A stretch of DNA of 64,000 nt from Lysinibacillus sp. KCTC 33748 (GCF_002237755.1 NZ_MWSJ01000001.1:496001-560000); one strand, 5' to 3'; numbered from the stretch's first letter, positions 54,959 through 63,701 are shown. Program-made: numbers and translations. The notes: generated by a model from the sequence alone, not told the origin.

Positions 54959-55024
54959 TTATCTCACCTACATCATGTAAAAGATATAGTTAGTATGAGA
55001 AGAAAAAAATTTTTTACTCAAAAT

Positions 55025-55052
55025 AAAAAAGACTGGACCACCAGTCTTTTCA
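55025..55052 (-). terminator. Terminator downstream of ylbA
   Basis: AAAAGACTGG (55027-55036) pairs with CCAGTCTTTT (55041-55050). It is about 110 bases past the ylbA stop, and the intervening stretch has no gene. Confidence 0.7.
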
Positions 55053-55159
55053 GTTTAGCTATTGCACTGCATGCTATTGCCGTTACTGTTACCTGATAAA
55101 AAATAAAATGATTTCGATGTTTAATCGACATATATGCACCGTGAAATAACTATCTAAAA

Positions 55160-55525
55160 TTACGCACGAATTTCAAAAGCTTGTAAGTCTAATTTAACCT
55201 TTTTTAAGATTTCTTCACATTTTTTTACAAGATGAGCTGGATAAACTTCATCATCACCATACTCAACACCGTGTGGATAGTAGTACTTACCAAGTACTGG
55301 TTTCATTAATGTTAAGATTGCATCGTGTGCACCAACATCACCTGATTTAGCATATGAGAATACACGTAGGTAATAACGTCCCTCACGAGTATCGAAACGC
55401 TTATCAAATGTCATACGTTCGTAGTCCCAGCCGCCATCACATTCTAAACCGTTTTTTTTCATGACGCTTACAATAAGTTCTTGATCAGCTGTTAAATTTT
55501 CAAGGTTAGTATTTTCAAAATACAT
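55160..55525 (-). CDS. ylbA: YugN-like family protein YlbA
   Basis: The 121-residue soluble acidic protein matches the YugN-like family (CDGGWDYERMTFDKRFD, YYYPHGVEYGDDEVYPAHLV). Its function is unknown. The ATG at 55525 follows AAAGGAGGATTAGAG; the longer frame to 55609 has no ribosome site. In B. subtilis ylbA lies next to ctaG and ylbB-ylbC, so the order is conserved, here inverted in orientation relative to ylbC. Confidence 0.82.
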   Translation of the reverse strand: MYFENTNLENLTADQELIVSVMKKNGLECDGGWDYERMTFDKRFDTREGRYYLRVFSYAKSGDVGAHDAILTLMKPVLGKYYYPHGVEYGDDEVYPAHLVKKCEEILKKVKLDLQAFEIRA

Positions 55526-55571
55526 CTCTAATCCTCCTTTAGGTTCTCGTACAAAGTATACGCTCATTTTT

Positions 55572-55638
55572 ATAATAGAGCATATTCGACATTGTTGCAA
55601 TGACAACATTGTGTCAACACAACTACAATTGATATAAT
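55572..55638. promoter_or_regulatory. Divergent promoters of ylbA and ylbC with a palindrome
   Basis: Toward ylbA, TTGCAA (55600-55595) and TATTAT (55577-55572) are 17 bases apart. Toward ylbC, TTGTGT (55609-55614) and TATAAT (55633-55638) are 18 bases apart. TTGTGT-CA-ACACAA (55609-55622) is a palindrome over the ylbC -35 box and might be an operator. Confidence 0.5.
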
Positions 55639-55673
55639 AGTTTTAGAATAATCGTGATAAGAAGGAGTCATGT

Positions 55674-56795
55674 ATGAAAGCTTTATTTCGCATTTTTATG
55701 GCATGTGCTGCAATTGCGTTGATTGGCTTTATGTTTTTTAATACACCACGTGAAAACGAGCCGCTAAAAGGCCCGAATGCCAATTCAAATATCATTCCCA
55801 AAACCGAGTTAACGCAACCTGAAATGGGGGCAATGCCACGTCCGGAAAGCGGGATGTCGACATTAATCGGGAAAGAAATAAAGGCAGTTTCAGATAAATA
55901 TGGTGAACCAGTGCGAAAGGAACCATCGTCCTTTGGCTATGATTGGTGGATCTACAATGCAAGTCCTTCCAAATTTTTTATGGTAGGCGTTGAAAATAAT
56001 GTGGTGACACAAGTTTATCTAGCTGGTGAAGATTTAGATGCTTCTCCTTTTAAGGTTGGTCAGAAGCGTGATGATATATACCGAATGACTATCATTGATT
56101 ACGAAGTAACTGCGAATGTTGGTAAAAATATTTTCTCTTTCTCGATGAGTGAAGAAGATATGCAGACACGGTTGCTTGTAAAATTCGATGGGCTGTTTGC
56201 ACAACTCTATCTCGATAGAGAAACGAGTGAGCTACAAGGCATACGCTTTACTAATAGTAAAACTCTTGTTCTTCATCAACCTTATGAAATGACTTATCAA
56301 GGCGAGCTAGTTATACCAACACCACCTTCTTCCTTTTTACAGAAGGAAATTAATGAAGCAAGTGCTGCGCAACTTGACGATTTAATAAATGTAGCAAGAG
56401 TTCAACATGATTTATCTCCATTAAATATTGATGAATCAATAGAAGAAGTTGCAAATATGCATAGTGAAGATATGAAGGTTCAAAATTTCGTTGGTCATGA
56501 ATCACCAACAAATGGAGATTTAAAAAAGAGATTAGAAACACAGGGTATCGAATATAGTGAGGCAAATGAAAATCTTGCGACTGATTATTTTGATGCTATC
56601 GAAGCAATGCATGGCTGGCTTAATTCATCTGAGCACCGAAAAATCATTTTAAATGATTTATATACTACAGTGGGATCTGGAGTCTTTTTAAACTATTATA
56701 CGCAAATATTGTTAGAATCTTCTTCACAGGAGCTGGATAGTGAGAATAAAGACTCTGAGGAACCAGTAGAAAATATTGATGAATCATCACCTTGA
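55674..56795 (+). CDS. ylbC: CAP-domain protein YlbC
   Basis: The 373-residue protein has an N-terminal signal or anchor helix (residues ~5-22), a CAP-associated domain (about 60-210: GKEIKAVSDKYGEPVRKEPSSFGYDWW) and a C-terminal CAP/SCP domain (about 225-345: NVARVQHDLSPLNIDESIEEVANMHSEDM, HESPTNGDLKKR, WLNSSEHRKIIL). It ends in an acidic Glu/Ser tail longer than in B. subtilis YlbC. It is probably exported and cell-associated; the molecular role of bacterial CAP domains is unclear. The ATG follows GAAGGAGTCATGT. Confidence 0.9.
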   Translation: MKALFRIFMACAAIALIGFMFFNTPRENEPLKGPNANSNIIPKTELTQPEMGAMPRPESGMSTLIGKEIKAVSDKYGEPVRKEPSSFGYDWWIYNASPSKFFMVGVENNVVTQVYLAGEDLDASPFKVGQKRDDIYRMTIIDYEVTANVGKNIFSFSMSEEDMQTRLLVKFDGLFAQLYLDRETSELQGIRFTNSKTLVLHQPYEMTYQGELVIPTPPSSFLQKEINEASAAQLDDLINVARVQHDLSPLNIDESIEEVANMHSEDMKVQNFVGHESPTNGDLKKRLETQGIEYSEANENLATDYFDAIEAMHGWLNSSEHRKIILNDLYTTVGSGVFLNYYTQILLESSSQELDSENKDSEEPVENIDESSP

Positions 56796-56926
56796 AGAGA
56801 AACTTAACCTGTGGAGTTTTTCTTCACCTCACTGATTAGTAGTTTTCAATAATCAAGCGTTTACGGGACAGTGAATCTTGTTCCGCTTTCGGTACATCTA
56901 AAATGCTGGAATATATAGAAATCAAA

Positions 56927-56975
56927 GACTGAAAATACACTTGGCAAAATCAAGTGTATTTTCAGTCTTTTCAGT
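56927..56975 (+). terminator. Terminator after ylbC, next to a decayed repeat
   Basis: A perfect 17-base stem (56927-56943 with 56951-56967) around GCAAAAT is followed by TTTTCAGTT. The 130 bases before it contain CCGCTTTCGGTACA and a TGCTGGAATATA stretch that look like a worn fragment of the family-2 left module. Confidence 0.85.
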
Positions 56976-57017
56976 TAGACGAAAAAGAGAAGCACAATAA
57001 CCAACTACAATTTTCGT

Positions 57018-57046
57018 CACACCATTATATACGCCGTCATATGCTA
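57018..57046 (+). promoter_or_regulatory. SigK-like promoter of the MurE ligase gene
   Basis: CACA (57018-57021), 16 bases, then CATATGCTA (57038-57046) fit the mother-cell SigK consensus (mACm-N16-CATAnnnTA). It ends 24 bases before the gene, just upstream of the ribosome site. No good SigA promoter is visible at this distance. The assignment is by motif only. Confidence 0.5.
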
Positions 57047-57070
57047 GAGAACCGAAAGGGGGAATGAAGC

Positions 57071-58546
57071 TTGCAATTAGCTGAGCTATTAAAAGACTGG
57101 CCGTGTAGTGTAACTGGAGGATCTATTCGTACAAATATTACAGGCGTTGAGGATTATGCTCAGGCAGTAAAACCTGGGGATATTTTCATTGTACGTAAAG
57201 GTAAGAAAACATCGGGAAGTCGTTTTGTAAAAGAAGCATTAGCTCGGGGAGCTGCCGCTATAGTATCAGAGGAAAGTATTTCAATACCTATTACTGATCA
57301 AAGTATTCCTTTTGTTTGGGTTCCGAATACATCCTTATTTTTATCGTATGCGAGTGCAAAGCTTTCAGCCTTTCCAGCGGAAGCATTAACAGTCATTGCG
57401 GTTACGGGTACGAATGGTAAAACAACAGTGAGTCATTTTGTGAGCCAATTGCTAAGAGCTCTACATAAAAACGTCGCGGTTATTGGAACTGTAGGATTTT
57501 TCATCAATGAACAGAAACAACAAACAGTGCATGAGCAATTAACTACATTACAGGCAAAAGAGTTGCATCCGATTTTAAAGCAATGTGTACGAAATGGTGT
57601 TACACATGTTGTTTTAGAAGCTTCGTCAATGGGGTTACAGCAACATAGGCTTGATCATTGTGATATCGATTGTGGTGTTTTTTTAAATTTAACGGAGGAC
57701 CATTTAGAAGATCATGGAGGACTTGAAGCGTATAAGCGGGCGAAAAAAAGGTTGGCAGATTTGTCAAAAAAGCTTGTGCTAAATGGGGATGATAATTTTT
57801 GCCGTTCCGTTGGTATTTATGATAAGAAAAAATCCTGCTCATTCGGGTTTGATAATCATAATGATTTACATATCCAAATTGTTAGTGAATCAATTGGAAA
57901 AACGGTGCTTTGTTTACAAACGTCCTCGAGCGAACATATCGTGGAAATTCCTTTTAACGGAAAATATCATGTGCAAAATGCTGTAGCTGCGTTAATGACT
58001 TTATGGCGGCTAGGTTTTTCAATTGAAGATCTAGCGGAGCATATGTGGTTGTTAAGGCTACCAGAAGGAAGGCTTGAGAAAATAGACAATCCATTTGGGG
58101 TTGCCGTGTATGTAGATTATGCTCATACGGCCGAGGCATTACAGGCTGTTTTGCAAACTTTGGATCGTTCTAAAAACCTTTACCTTGTATTTAGCTGTGG
58201 GGGGAATCGAGATAAGTCGAAACGTTTTGCGATGGGAGCGGTAGCTAGTAAGTATGCGGATGTCATTTTTTTAACAACGGATAATCCACGTGATGAGGAC
58301 CCTATTTTAATTAATGAAAGTATTATTGCTGGTTTTACTGAGCAGCAATATTATGAAATCTATTTAGATCGAAAAGTTGCTATTCATCAAGCGCTAGCAA
58401 AGGCAGAAAAAGGCGATATTGTACTTGTTGCCGGAAAAGGGCATGAACAAACCCAACAAATAAAAAATCAAAAATTCCCTTTTTCCGATCAACAATGTAT
58501 TCGAGATTACTTTTTAAATCTTATGTCTAAGGACGGCGTTGAATAA
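57071..58546 (+). CDS. murE: UDP-MurNAc-tripeptide synthetase, MurE family, DAP-type motif
   Basis: This 491-residue Mur ligase adds the third residue to UDP-MurNAc-L-Ala-D-Glu. The ATP loop GTNGKTT is at 113-119, the central domain holds EASSMGLQQHRLDHCDID and HLEDHGG, and the C-terminal domain has YVDYAHTAEAL, DNPRDEDP (404-411) and GKGHE (455-459). The DNPR and GHE motifs are those of meso-diaminopimelate-adding enzymes, whereas lysine enzymes have D(D/N)P(N/A). The TTG start follows AAAGGGGGA. It stands outside any dcw cluster and behind a SigK-like promoter, so a sporulation-cortex role is likely. Its 3' end overlaps the convergent thioesterase gene. Confidence 0.88.
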   Translation: MQLAELLKDWPCSVTGGSIRTNITGVEDYAQAVKPGDIFIVRKGKKTSGSRFVKEALARGAAAIVSEESISIPITDQSIPFVWVPNTSLFLSYASAKLSAFPAEALTVIAVTGTNGKTTVSHFVSQLLRALHKNVAVIGTVGFFINEQKQQTVHEQLTTLQAKELHPILKQCVRNGVTHVVLEASSMGLQQHRLDHCDIDCGVFLNLTEDHLEDHGGLEAYKRAKKRLADLSKKLVLNGDDNFCRSVGIYDKKKSCSFGFDNHNDLHIQIVSESIGKTVLCLQTSSSEHIVEIPFNGKYHVQNAVAALMTLWRLGFSIEDLAEHMWLLRLPEGRLEKIDNPFGVAVYVDYAHTAEALQAVLQTLDRSKNLYLVFSCGGNRDKSKRFAMGAVASKYADVIFLTTDNPRDEDPILINESIIAGFTEQQYYEIYLDRKVAIHQALAKAEKGDIVLVAGKGHEQTQQIKNQKFPFSDQQCIRDYFLNLMSKDGVE

Positions 58547-59027
58547 CAAAGAAAGATCCAGTCGCAATAGCAAGTCTTCGTCCAGTCTCATCCTCGATAT
58601 CGCATTCCATCACAAGTGTCTGGCGCCCTTTATGGACGAAACGCCCACGAGCGATTAGTTCCTTGTTCGTTGTTGTAGCAATATAAGAGATATTCATATT
58701 TGTTGTGACAACATTAAAGCCTTCTGGCACTGAACGCGAAGCAAGTCCGCCCATTGCTGCATCTGCAATTGTTGCAATAATCCCACCGTGTGGTACCTTA
58801 ATAGTATTATGGATAACAGGTGTAATGGGAATACGAACTTCACTAACTTCGGATTCAAATTTGCCTACCATATGTAAGGCAGCATTAATATAACGTCGAT
58901 GAATACCTTGTTGTTTATCGCGAAGTCCAGACAATAAATGTAGTAAGACTTCCTCATCTTCAGGCGTGCTATGTTGTAAAATCTCTGCAAGTAATTGTTC
59001 TATTTGTTCTTTAGATGATGGTACCAA
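58527..59027 (-). CDS. PaaI-family hotdog thioesterase
   Basis: The 166-residue protein has a helical N-terminal extension (about 40 residues) and a hotdog domain with the PaaI signature HGGIIATIADAAMGGLA near residue 80, followed by NMNISYIATTT and GRFVHKGRQTLVMECDI. It probably hydrolyses an acyl-CoA; the substrate is unknown. The TTG at 59027, eight bases after GGAGGAG, is the best start; the frame to 59057 lacks one. Its last 20 bases overlap the end of murE on the other strand. Confidence 0.85.
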   Translation of the reverse strand: MVPSSKEQIEQLLAEILQHSTPEDEEVLLHLLSGLRDKQQGIHRRYINAALHMVGKFESEVSEVRIPITPVIHNTIKVPHGGIIATIADAAMGGLASRSVPEGFNVVTTNMNISYIATTTNKELIARGRFVHKGRQTLVMECDIEDETGRRLAIATGSFFVIQRRP

Positions 59028-59114
59028 TTTAAAAACTCCTCCATTGAAAAATATCAATAATGTAAAATTACCATAAAATCTGTTATGATGGAAAAGAGAT
59101 TGGGGGAATTAAAA

Positions 59115-59561
59115 ATGATGATGACCTCTGACTGGGCAATCATTTTGGATGAGGCCGATGCGCTTTGTGAGATGATTCTTTCCTCTGAGCCTGCGAAAGC
59201 GCTGCAACAAGCTTATGATGATGTGTATAGCGACGTCCAAATAGTGGAAGCTATTTACGCTTTCAATCGCATGAAAGAGCAGTACGAAGATGTACAACGT
59301 TTCGGAAAATATCATCCGGATTATCATACAATTATGAAATCGATTCGTCAGCAAAAGCGCGCACTCGATTTAAATGAAAAGGTTTCGGCATTGAAACTTG
59401 CTGAGAACGATTTTCAAGATTTGCTTGACCAAATAAGCTTACTTATAGGAAAAACTGTTTCTGAAGCGGTAAAAGTTCCTGTAAGTAATCCGTTCTTTGC
59501 ATCAGGTTCTTCATGTGGTGGAGGATGTGGCTCAGGCGGTTCATGCTCATGCTCTGCTTAA
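59115..59561 (+). CDS. ylbF: YlbF/RicF, Y-complex subunit with C-terminal cysteine tail
   Basis: The 148-residue protein has the YlbF/YmcA helical core (residues ~5-115: ILDEADALCEMILSSEPAKAL, AIYAFNRMKEQYEDVQRFGKYHPDYH) and a flexible Gly/Ser tail with four Cys (SSCGGGCGSGG, then SCSCSA). In B. subtilis RicF joins RicA and RicT in a complex that carries iron-sulfur clusters and supports RNase Y-dependent mRNA processing, competence, biofilm and sporulation. The tail is consistent with cluster binding. The ATG at 59115 follows GGGGGAATTAAAA. Confidence 0.93.
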   Translation: MMMTSDWAIILDEADALCEMILSSEPAKALQQAYDDVYSDVQIVEAIYAFNRMKEQYEDVQRFGKYHPDYHTIMKSIRQQKRALDLNEKVSALKLAENDFQDLLDQISLLIGKTVSEAVKVPVSNPFFASGSSCGGGCGSGGSCSCSA

Positions 59562-59584
59562 CACAAGGTAATGCTTTTTAATAG

Positions 59585-59627
59585 ACTATATACAAAACTC
59601 GATTGAGTTTGTATATAGTTTTTTTAT
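59585..59627 (+). terminator. Terminator after ylbF
   Basis: ACTATATACAAAACTC pairs with GAGTTTGTATATAGT around GATT, followed by a T-run. Confidence 0.88.
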
Positions 59628-59740
59628 TACTATATTATGTTGTAGCGACAGCAACATACATCAGGATGAAATTGCTGAATAAAAATAAAAATTGTATAGT
59701 AATTGAATAGGTGATAGAGAAAGTAAAGGAGGATAAATGG

Positions 59741-60793
59741 ATGAAGACTTATCGAATTGCCGTTATACCAGGAGATGGGATTGGTAAAGAGGTTGTACCT
59801 GCGGCGATAGAAGTGCTTAATAAAGCTGCTCAACTAGATGGCAGCTTTCAGTTTGAATGGCCAACATTCCCATGGGGGTGTGATTATTATTTAGAGACAG
59901 GTAAAATGATGCCTGATAATGGTATTGAAATTTTAAAAGGTTATGATCAAATCTTTTTAGGTGCTGTAGGTATGCCCGATTTAGTACCAGATCACATTTC
60001 ATTATGGGGACTACTTATTAAAATCCGCCGTGAGATGAAACAATCTATTAATGTGCGTCCGGCAAAGCTACTTCAAGGTTTGCCTTCACCTTTACGTAAC
60101 CCAAATGGCTTTGATTTTGTAGTTGTACGTGAAAACTCAGAAGGAGAGTATGCTGAGAGTGGTGGCAGAATACATAGTGGACAAGATGAAGTTGCTATCC
60201 AAAATGCTATTTTCACGAGGAAGGGAACAGAGCGGGCAATGCGATATGCATTTGAAATGGCGAAAACTCGACGCCAGCATGTTACAAGTGCCACAAAATC
60301 TAACGGAATTACGTATAGTATGCCTTTTTGGGATGAAGTATTTGCAGAAGTAGGTAAAGATTATGAGGACATAGGCCAAGTATCTAATCATATTGATGCT
60401 TTAGCTGCTTTTTTAGTGATGAAGCCAGAAAACTTTGATGTAATTGTTGCATCGAATTTATTTGGGGATATTTTAACCGACTTAGGTGGTGCAATTATGG
60501 GCAGCATCGGTATTGCGCCAGCTGCAAATTTAAATATAGAACGACAATATCCATCCATGTTTGAACCAGTTCATGGCTCAGCTCCTGATATTGCAGGACT
60601 AGGAATCGCAAATCCGCTTGGACAAATTTGGACAGGAAAAATGATGCTTGATTTCTTAGGGTATCATGAGGTTGGTACAAAAGTGCTGAATGCGATGGAA
60701 GCAACATTAGCGCAAGGTGTTAAAACAGGTGATTTGGGAGGAAAAGCAACATTACGTGATGTAACGGATGCGGTATTACATCATTTACAATAA
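59741..60793 (+). CDS. D-malate/tartrate dehydrogenase (DmlA/YcsA-like)
   Basis: The 350-residue enzyme belongs to the isocitrate/isopropylmalate dehydrogenase family: IPGDGIGKEVVPAA at the start, substrate-loop Arg residues in LIKIRREMKQSINVRPAK, VVRENSEGEYAESGGR, the metal-site ASNLFGDILTDLGG and the NAD-site MFEPVHGSAPDIAGLGIANP. The phrase WGLLIKIRREMKQ and SEGEYAESGG favour the tartrate/D-malate group over LeuB. It oxidatively decarboxylates D-malate to pyruvate. The ATG follows AAAGGAGG with eight-base spacing. No leucine genes lie nearby, which agrees. Confidence 0.9.
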   Translation: MKTYRIAVIPGDGIGKEVVPAAIEVLNKAAQLDGSFQFEWPTFPWGCDYYLETGKMMPDNGIEILKGYDQIFLGAVGMPDLVPDHISLWGLLIKIRREMKQSINVRPAKLLQGLPSPLRNPNGFDFVVVRENSEGEYAESGGRIHSGQDEVAIQNAIFTRKGTERAMRYAFEMAKTRRQHVTSATKSNGITYSMPFWDEVFAEVGKDYEDIGQVSNHIDALAAFLVMKPENFDVIVASNLFGDILTDLGGAIMGSIGIAPAANLNIERQYPSMFEPVHGSAPDIAGLGIANPLGQIWTGKMMLDFLGYHEVGTKVLNAMEATLAQGVKTGDLGGKATLRDVTDAVLHHLQ

Positions 60794-60897
60794 AGTGAAA
60801 TTTAAAAAGTCATGACCAAAAGTAGTGGGGGACATTTGTTAAAACGTATGCCATTCATCCTCATTCCGTAAAAACTCTTACTTTTGAGGGGGGATAA

Positions 60898-61244
60898 GTT
60901 GATCTCCGTTACGACTGGGCGGCTCCTCGGGGATTAGCAATAGAGGAACAAAGGCTAAAAGCATCACATCCTGTGATAACGCCTTCGTGACCAACATCCT
61001 GCTGCTGCCGCTACGCTAGCACTACGCTTTCGCGCAAAAAACATCTGTTGGCCCAAGCGGCTCATCGGACGCCCCCAGGAAGCTCTGCTCTGCGCGAAAG
61101 CGAATGTTTTATCTGTGCGAAAGCGAAACGACAGCAACAACGAATGTTTTCTGTGCGAAAGCGAGGCGACAGCAACAACAAATGTTTTATCTGTGCGAAA
61201 GCGAAGCGACAGCAACAAAGCGCCCAGTCGGAACGGAGATTAAC
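60898..61244 (+). repeat. Family-1 MITE-like repeat, copy C
   Basis: The 347-base element has the clearest ends: GTTGATCTCCGTTACGACTGGGCG on the left and the complement of GTTAATCTCCGTTCCGACTGGGCG on the right. Three extra GCGAAAGCGA...CAGCAACAA units (about 61090-61220) make it longer than copies A and B. The 100 bases on either side, back to dmlA and on to the DinB gene, hold nothing I can identify. Confidence 0.92.
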
Positions 61245-61352
61245 CACACGTTATGGTAATGATAGAACTTTAAACAGTGGGGTTTTCATCAGTTCGACTG
61301 TTTATTGATCTTTGCTAAAACTTACTAAAAAATCTAAGGGGTGTAGGGTCAC

Positions 61353-61808
61353 ATGATCAAGTTTTTTCAGTATAACTGGCAAGTAAGAGACGAATGGTTC
61401 GAGTGGTGTAATCAGCTAAGTATAGAGGAATTATTGAAAAAGCGAAGTGGTGGAGTAGGTAGTATTCTATATACACTATTTCATATTATTGAAGTTGAAT
61501 ATAGCTGGATTCGCGGCATTATGGGAGAAAGAGACATAATATTCGATTTTGATGAATATAGAACGCTTGAAAAAGTAAAAAATCTCTCAATTGAATTACA
61601 AGAAGAAATTATTGAATTTTTGAAGCATAATGAAAATTTAAGCGATGAAATCGTAAAGGTTTCTTGGGATACAAATACTTATACAAAAAATGATATTTTA
61701 CACCATACTATTGCACATGAAATTCATCATATAGGGCAGCTTTCTGTGTGGGCGAGACAATTAAATTTATCCCCGGTACCTGCTAATTTTATAAGAAGAA
61801 AATATTAA
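61353..61808 (+). CDS. DinB-family protein
   Basis: The 151-residue four-helix protein has the DinB metal-triad pattern: His in YTLFHIIEVEYSWIRG (about residue 48) and the pair in HHTIAHEIHHIGQLSVWAR (about 120-128). DinB/YfiT-fold proteins include metal-dependent thiol transferases, but most members are uncharacterised. The ATG follows AAGGGGTGTAGGGTCAC. It sits alone after the family-1 repeat. Confidence 0.85.
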   Translation: MIKFFQYNWQVRDEWFEWCNQLSIEELLKKRSGGVGSILYTLFHIIEVEYSWIRGIMGERDIIFDFDEYRTLEKVKNLSIELQEEIIEFLKHNENLSDEIVKVSWDTNTYTKNDILHHTIAHEIHHIGQLSVWARQLNLSPVPANFIRRKY

Positions 61809-61839
61809 AAGGTAAGGGCTATAACAAGTAGCCCTTACC
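61803..61839 (-). terminator. Terminator after the glycerophosphodiesterase gene
   Basis: GGTAAGGGCTA (61811-61821) and TAGCCCTTACC (61829-61839) form an 11-base stem. On the minus strand TTTTAATATTTT follows, so it mainly serves the minus-strand gene. Confidence 0.78.
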
Positions 61840-61885
61840 CATCAATGTGTTAACCTAATGGAACTTAAGCTCCATTCCATGGTTC

Positions 61886-62785
61886 TTATTTTTGTAGTAA
61901 TTCCACAGCAATATCAGGTCGATCTGTAACAATACCTTTTGCACCATTGTGAATTAATTTATTCATTGTTGGAGCGTCATTGATCGTCCAATAATGAACA
62001 GGGATATTTAAATTGCTTAAAAACTGGATAAACTTCGGAGAATCTAAGTTAATTACTCCTGATTTAGGTGGTATTTGGAATACATCTACCTTTGGATGAT
62101 ATAAATGTCCGAACTGGCTTGAGAAAGAAGCGAATGCTTTACGAACATCTGATTCGCCTGCACCTAGTGCTACTTGATTTTGAGCATATAAATTAAAGCG
62201 ATCGATCTGTTCGCCGTAGAAGCTTGTAACAACTACTCGATTCTCAGCACCAAGCTCTTCAATTAAACGCCATAGTTTAGATGGCATTAAACTTCCTTCA
62301 TACGTATCTGGCGCATCTTTAATATCAATATTTACTAACACGTTTGGATAAGATTCTAGAAGTTCGCGTAAAGTTACAACGTCTATTTTTTCATCTCGAT
62401 AAGGAAATTCCCCATCCAAATCTTCAAATTGATAACCGTGGTTTAATGCATTTATTTCTGCTAAAGTCATGTCTGCAACAAGTCCATAGCCATCTGTCGT
62501 ACGATCAACAGTATCATCATGGAAAACGATAATTTCCTCATCTTTAGTTAAGCGAATATCTATTTCAAAGCCCTGAACACCTAACTGCATGGCTTTTTCA
62601 AAAGCAGGTATTGTATGCTCAGGTGCTAAATGAGCACCGCCACGATGTGCGAGAATAATTGGGTGATCAAATTGTAATGCTTGTTTACCTTCTCGTTGTT
62701 GAGGTTTAGAAATAGCTTTACTACCTGCCCAAGCCGCTGCACTTGCCGCTGCGATTGCAAGCGCAATCTTTGTTTTCTTACCCAT
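61886..62785 (-). CDS. Glycerophosphodiester phosphodiesterase
   Basis: The 299-residue enzyme hydrolyses glycerophosphodiesters to glycerol 3-phosphate and an alcohol. An N-terminal hydrophobic segment (about residues 7-24, Ala-rich) suggests export or membrane anchoring. The TIM-barrel motifs are LAHRGGAHLAPEHT (catalytic His, Arg, Glu), FEIDIRLTKDEEIIVFHDDTVDRTT and the late VHYWTIND. The ATG at 62785 follows TTAAGGAGGACGAAT; a longer frame to 62803 is not needed. Confidence 0.92.
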   Translation of the reverse strand: MGKKTKIALAIAAASAAAWAGSKAISKPQQREGKQALQFDHPIILAHRGGAHLAPEHTIPAFEKAMQLGVQGFEIDIRLTKDEEIIVFHDDTVDRTTDGYGLVADMTLAEINALNHGYQFEDLDGEFPYRDEKIDVVTLRELLESYPNVLVNIDIKDAPDTYEGSLMPSKLWRLIEELGAENRVVVTSFYGEQIDRFNLYAQNQVALGAGESDVRKAFASFSSQFGHLYHPKVDVFQIPPKSGVINLDSPKFIQFLSNLNIPVHYWTINDAPTMNKLIHNGAKGIVTDRPDIAVELLQK

Positions 62786-63036
62786 ATTCGTCCTCCTTAA
62801 CAATTAAATTAATATAAATAGTACTGACAATTTCACTTTTAAATTTTCAGTGAGCAAACAAAAAATTATAACTTAAACTAGTGCTCTATTAACTTGCATA
62901 AGTGAATGTAAAAATCTTAGTCAACGTTGTATGCTTTTCCATTATAACGGAAAATCAAGCGTTCTGTCAGCTAAACTCTGTTGCTATCATTTTCCGGTCT
63001 ATGGTATTCTTTTATGTAAGAAATGAGGGGAATACT

Positions 63037-63309
63037 ATGAACGAACGCCAAGGACTAATCGTTTACGTCCATCAATTAAAACATGCGAAGTCTCTTCGAA
63101 AATATGGTCATGTTCTTTATATTTCTCGGAGGCAAAAATATGTAGTTCTTTATTGCGAGCGAGAGGAAATTGAATCAATGTCAACAAAACTACAACGCCT
63201 TCCATTTGTGAAAGACGTTGTAAAGTCTTATCGTCCATTTGTTAAAACTGAATTTGAAAATGCGAAACCAGATAAAGCGAAAGAATATGACTATAAAGCG
63301 GGTCTATAA
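63037..63309 (+). CDS. ylbG: YlbG family protein (DUF2129)
   Basis: The 90-residue protein matches YlbG ([37 protein letters not shown], then [20 protein letters not shown]). Its function is unknown. The ATG at 63037 follows GAGGGGAATACT. In B. subtilis ylbG follows ylbF directly; here four genes separate them. Its stop is two bases from the stop of the convergent next gene. Confidence 0.92.
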   Translation: MNERQGLIVYVHQLKHAKSLRKYGHVLYISRRQKYVVLYCEREEIESMSTKLQRLPFVKDVVKSYRPFVKTEFENAKPDKAKEYDYKAGL

Positions 63310-63311
63310 TA

Positions 63312-63701
63312 CTATGTTAAAGCCGGTATATAGTGATGAAGTCTCATTATTCCGATTAAGTATTGATAAAATAGTTTTGATTCCGAAAATATAGAAGAGT
63401 GCTTTATTTCTACAACAACCGCTTTTCTATCTAGTCGTTTAATACTTTCTTCAAACATTTTTTGTCGCTGTGAAGGCTGCTCTTCATTATAAGGGATGCC
63501 TTCTCGACAAATATAAATCGGCATGAATTTACTTTCACCGACTGGTTTTAAAGCGATTGCTAAAGAAGCAAACTTTTTTTGTTCTTTAGTGGATGTTAGT
63601 ATAAAAGCTTGGTGGAAGCGATCTTGATTGGTTTTTACTATTTCAAGTAGCTCATAAACATCACCATAGCCTTCACCTAATTCTATAAATTGTTGTGGCA
63701 T
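63312..63701 (-). CDS. Uncharacterised 129-residue protein
   Basis: The product begins MPQQFIELGEGYGDVYELLEI and has LTSTKEQKKFASLAIALKPV and CREGIPY in the middle, suggesting a small alpha/beta domain. It looks like a conserved Bacillaceae protein of unknown function, and I do not trust a more specific name. The ATG at 63701 has AAAGGATG about a dozen bases upstream; an extension to 63728 is possible but has no ribosome site. Confidence 0.7.
   Translation of the reverse strand: MPQQFIELGEGYGDVYELLEIVKTNQDRFHQAFILTSTKEQKKFASLAIALKPVGESKFMPIYICREGIPYNEEQPSQRQKMFEESIKRLDRKAVVVEIKHSSIFSESKLFYQYLIGIMRLHHYIPALT

Noticed and set aside
61857-61878. Palindrome AATGGA-CTTAAG-TCCATT near the glycerophosphodiesterase 3' end
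   Set aside because: It is a single short palindrome next to a clear terminator and is not repeated elsewhere in the window.
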